From Afifella sp. IM 167 (lineage in GTDB: Bacteria > Pseudomonadota > Alphaproteobacteria > Rhizobiales > Afifellaceae): a DNA stretch of 64,000 bases. The stretch lies in NCBI RefSeq assembly GCF_020144925.1, contig NZ_NSLC01000006.1:186001-250000 (forward strand), given 5' to 3'. The notes beneath the pieces are model-generated. The model made no database searches and was not told the DNA's origin. It was given only the letters and a program-made list of their open reading frames with translations. Below are positions 62,149 to 64,000 of this stretch, in pieces; position 1 is the first letter of the stretch; every line of letters starts with the position of its first letter. The position numbers and the translations under genes are program-made.

Positions 62149-62663
62149 GAGCGGGAGGGTAAAGCGAGATGGTCGCTGATGAAATCGGCAATGCCGACGA
62201 CGTCGTCGAGATCGAAGCGGGGAAGGCCGCCTGTTTCCGTCTCGTGATCGGAGGCGATGGCGAGGATGGTCAGATCATCCAAGGCGAGCGCCTGACCCGG
62301 CCTGCCGTCCCTGCGCCGCACCTCGATCTTGGCATGGCGCTCGCGCTTGTAGCCTTCGACGAGAACGAGGTCGCAGGCCGACAGCCGGTCGATCATCTCC
62401 TCCGCCGCCGGCTCCTCCTCCTCTTCTGCAAGCTCGTGCATCAGGGCCCACCTCTTGCCGGAGACCAGCATCACCTCGCGGGCCCCGGCCTCGCGGTGGC
62501 GGAAGGAATCGGTGCCCGCATGGTCGATATCGAAAGCGTGGTGGGCGTGCTTCAGGGTGGAGACAGTGAGCCCGCGCCGGGAGAACTCGGTAACGAGCCG
62601 GGTGACGAGCGTCGTCTTGCCGGAATTCTTCCAGCCGGTGATGCCGAAGACGGGAGGCCGCAT
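62145..62663 (-). CDS. mobB: Molybdopterin-guanine dinucleotide adaptor MobB
   Basis: A 172-residue P-loop protein with GWKNSGKTTLVTRLV at residues 10-24, TLKHAHHAFDIDHAGTDSFRHREAGA, and LVLVEGYKRERHAKIEVRR, the MobB signature. It assists MGD cofactor synthesis by MobA. It lies between mobA and moeA on one strand. Confidence 0.94.
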   Translation of the reverse strand: MRPPVFGITGWKNSGKTTLVTRLVTEFSRRGLTVSTLKHAHHAFDIDHAGTDSFRHREAGAREVMLVSGKRWALMHELAEEEEEPAAEEMIDRLSACDLVLVEGYKRERHAKIEVRRRDGRPGQALALDDLTILAIASDHETETGGLPRFDLDDVVGIADFISDHLALPSRS

Positions 62664-62676
62664 CGCGTGGCGGGTT

Positions 62677-63384
62677 TCAGCCCGCCGCGCGCATGCGGGT
62701 GAGGGCGGCCATCATCGTCTCGGCCTGCTCGGCGTCATCGGGGGTGTTGACGTTGAAGAAGGGGTCGATCTGCTCACCGTCCGCCTCCAGATGGTCGAAC
62801 GGCACGTTGAGCCTCAGGTGCCGGTCGGCGAAGTCGAGGATCTTGTTGCTCTTGCCCTTCTTCAGCCATTCCTCCAGGTCGTCCGCCAGTGCGATCGGCC
62901 ACAGGCCGAAGACCGGATGGACGCCGTTGAAGGAGGCCGCGACGGCGATGGTGCCCTCGTCGCGTCCGCATCCCTCGGCCAGACGCTCGACGAGGTCTGT
63001 CGGGAAGAAAGGCGTGTCGACGGCGGCCGAGGCCATGAAGTGTGCCTGCGGGCAGAAGACCTGGCTCCAGCGCATGCCGGCAAGGATCCCCGCCAGCGGG
63101 CCGGGATTGCCGTCGATGCCGTCCGGCACGACCGGCAGGCCGAAACTGTCGAAGCGGTGCGGATCGCCGTTGGCGTTGATGATTAGCCGGTCGACCTGCG
63201 GCAGCATCTTTTCGACCACATAGGCCATCATCGGCCGCCCGCCGATCTCCTTCATCGGCTTGTCGCCGCCCATGCGCCGCGAAAGGCCGCCGGCGAGGAT
63301 CACGCCGGTCACGGGCCAGGGCCGGGGCTGCTCCTCGCTCACGAAACCCCTGGGCGGTTCGTCGGCAGGCTCATCGGCCCGCAA
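62677..63384 (-). CDS. mobA: Molybdenum cofactor guanylyltransferase MobA
   Basis: A 235-residue nucleotidyltransferase that attaches GMP to molybdopterin. After about 25 non-conserved residues comes GVILAGGLSRRMGGDKPMKEIGGRPM, then DGIDGNPGPLAGILAGM and AAVDTPFFPTDLVERL with the metal-binding Asp. It is upstream of mobB by 13 bp. An internal start at about residue 25 is possible. Confidence 0.93.
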   Translation of the reverse strand: MRADEPADEPPRGFVSEEQPRPWPVTGVILAGGLSRRMGGDKPMKEIGGRPMMAYVVEKMLPQVDRLIINANGDPHRFDSFGLPVVPDGIDGNPGPLAGILAGMRWSQVFCPQAHFMASAAVDTPFFPTDLVERLAEGCGRDEGTIAVAASFNGVHPVFGLWPIALADDLEEWLKKGKSNKILDFADRHLRLNVPFDHLEADGEQIDPFFNVNTPDDAEQAETMMAALTRMRAAG

Positions 63385-63441
63385 AGAAATGTCACTGAGC
63401 GTTCGATCATCGGCGTTTTCCCCGCGCTCTATATAACCGCC

Positions 63442-64000
63442 CTAGGCTTTGAGGTGAAGCCGGCCGGACGCTTCCTGCGCGCCCTTTCGCCGATGCTCCG
63501 GGCGCTCGTCATCTCCCTCTTCCGCGCGGGCGTCGAAGACGATGCGCTCCGCCCCCGAAACCGCGAGAAAGCGGCGCCCGCGCGCCCTTCCCATGAGGGT
63601 GAGGCCGGCCTGGCGGGCCAGCTCCACCCCGGCCGCCGTGAAGCCGGAACGCGACACCAGGATCGGAATCCCCATCATCACCGTCTTGATCACCATCTCG
63701 GAGGTGAGGCGGCCGGTCGTGTAGAAGATCTTGTCCTGCGGCGAAACCCCGTTCAGCCACATATAGCCTGCGATCTTGTCGACGGCGTTGTGGCGGCCGA
63801 CATCCTCCATGTAGAGAAGCACACGGTCTTCCTCGCACAGGACGCAGCCATGGATGGCGCCGGCGGCGAGATAGAGCGAGGGCGTCGTGTTGATCTCCTT
63901 CGTCAGCCTCTGCAGCCAGCTCGTGCGGATCGTCGCGGTGTCGGAGAGCGCCACCCGTCCGAAGCCCTCCATCACATCGCCGAAGACGGTGCCCTGCGCG
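63442..64000 (-). CDS. fdhD: Formate dehydrogenase accessory sulfurtransferase FdhD, partial
   Basis: The frame is open through the window edge, so only the C-terminal 186 codons or so are present. The segment AIHGCVLCEEDRVLLYMEDVGRHNAVDKIAGY carries the FdhD cysteines, followed by FYTTGRLTSEMVIKTVMMGIPILVSRSGFTAAGVELARQ. FdhD transfers sulfur to the molybdenum cofactor of formate dehydrogenase. Its place beside mobA/mobB/moeA fits. Confidence 0.94.
   Translation of the reverse strand, partial: AQGTVFGDVMEGFGRVALSDTATIRTSWLQRLTKEINTTPSLYLAAGAIHGCVLCEEDRVLLYMEDVGRHNAVDKIAGYMWLNGVSPQDKIFYTTGRLTSEMVIKTVMMGIPILVSRSGFTAAGVELARQAGLTLMGRARGRRFLAVSGAERIVFDARAEEGDDERPEHRRKGAQEASGRLHLKA

Overview
The window looks like a GC-rich alphaproteobacterium, most likely Hyphomicrobiales (Rhizobiales). 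That rests on the rhizobial Trb/TraG/DUF3363-relaxase conjugation set, the DUF736/DUF2840/DUF2285/DUF2493 satellite genes typical of alphaproteobacterial elements, and a chromosomal flank with cobS/cobT, a PdhS/PleC-like histidine kinase, adenine deaminase and a moeA-mobB-mobA-fdhD cluster. I cannot name the genus.

Positions 1 to about 44.8 kb are the right part of an integrative and conjugative element (ICE) inserted at the 5' end of dusA; its left end lies outside the window. From left to right, on the minus strand, are trbK (cut by the window edge), trbJ, trbE, trbD, trbC and trbB. A five-gene cargo block follows at 5.3-10.0 kb (two cupin-AraC regulators, an SDR, an alpha/beta hydrolase and an NmrA-like protein) and separates trbB from the RHH regulator and traG. 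Next comes a plus-strand HTH-GTPase fusion (13.0-15.1 kb), then the relaxase, lytic transglycosylase, DUF736, TraF peptidase, DUF2840, an RHH/ParA pair, a plasmid-type replication initiator with internal iteron-like repeats, and an HTH protein. A frameshifted DUF6499/DUF2285 gene, small regulators and a maintenance block (DUF2493, Toprim, ParB, DUF2958, ArdC) follow. parB and ardC share a leader that can fold into the same two-stem structure, with compensatory changes in the inner stem.

At 32.5-43.4 kb the coding strand switches to plus and a defence island begins. It holds (i) an Eco29kI-like restriction-modification system with an RHH protein and Vsr, with three CCGCGG sites spaced 10 bp apart in front of the operon; (ii) a three-gene unit of a sigma-like protein, a small protein and a 1,144-residue ImmA/IrrE-protease-UvrD-helicase fusion with a degenerate nuclease-like end, which I do not recognise as a named system; and (iii) a four-gene ubiquitin-like conjugation operon (double-Ubl, E2, JAB/JAMM peptidase, E1) of the BIL type. 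The tyrosine integrase and dusA close the element.

Positions 44.8-64 kb are ordinary chromosome: dusA, an aspartic protease, cobS/cobT, a histidine kinase, a GST, a UDG-family protein, an Lrp regulator, a LysR/D-cysteine-desulfhydrase-like/VOC locus, a hydroxyisobutyrate-dehydrogenase-like protein, adenine deaminase, a polar amino-acid ABC transporter, and the molybdenum cofactor genes ending in a partial fdhD.
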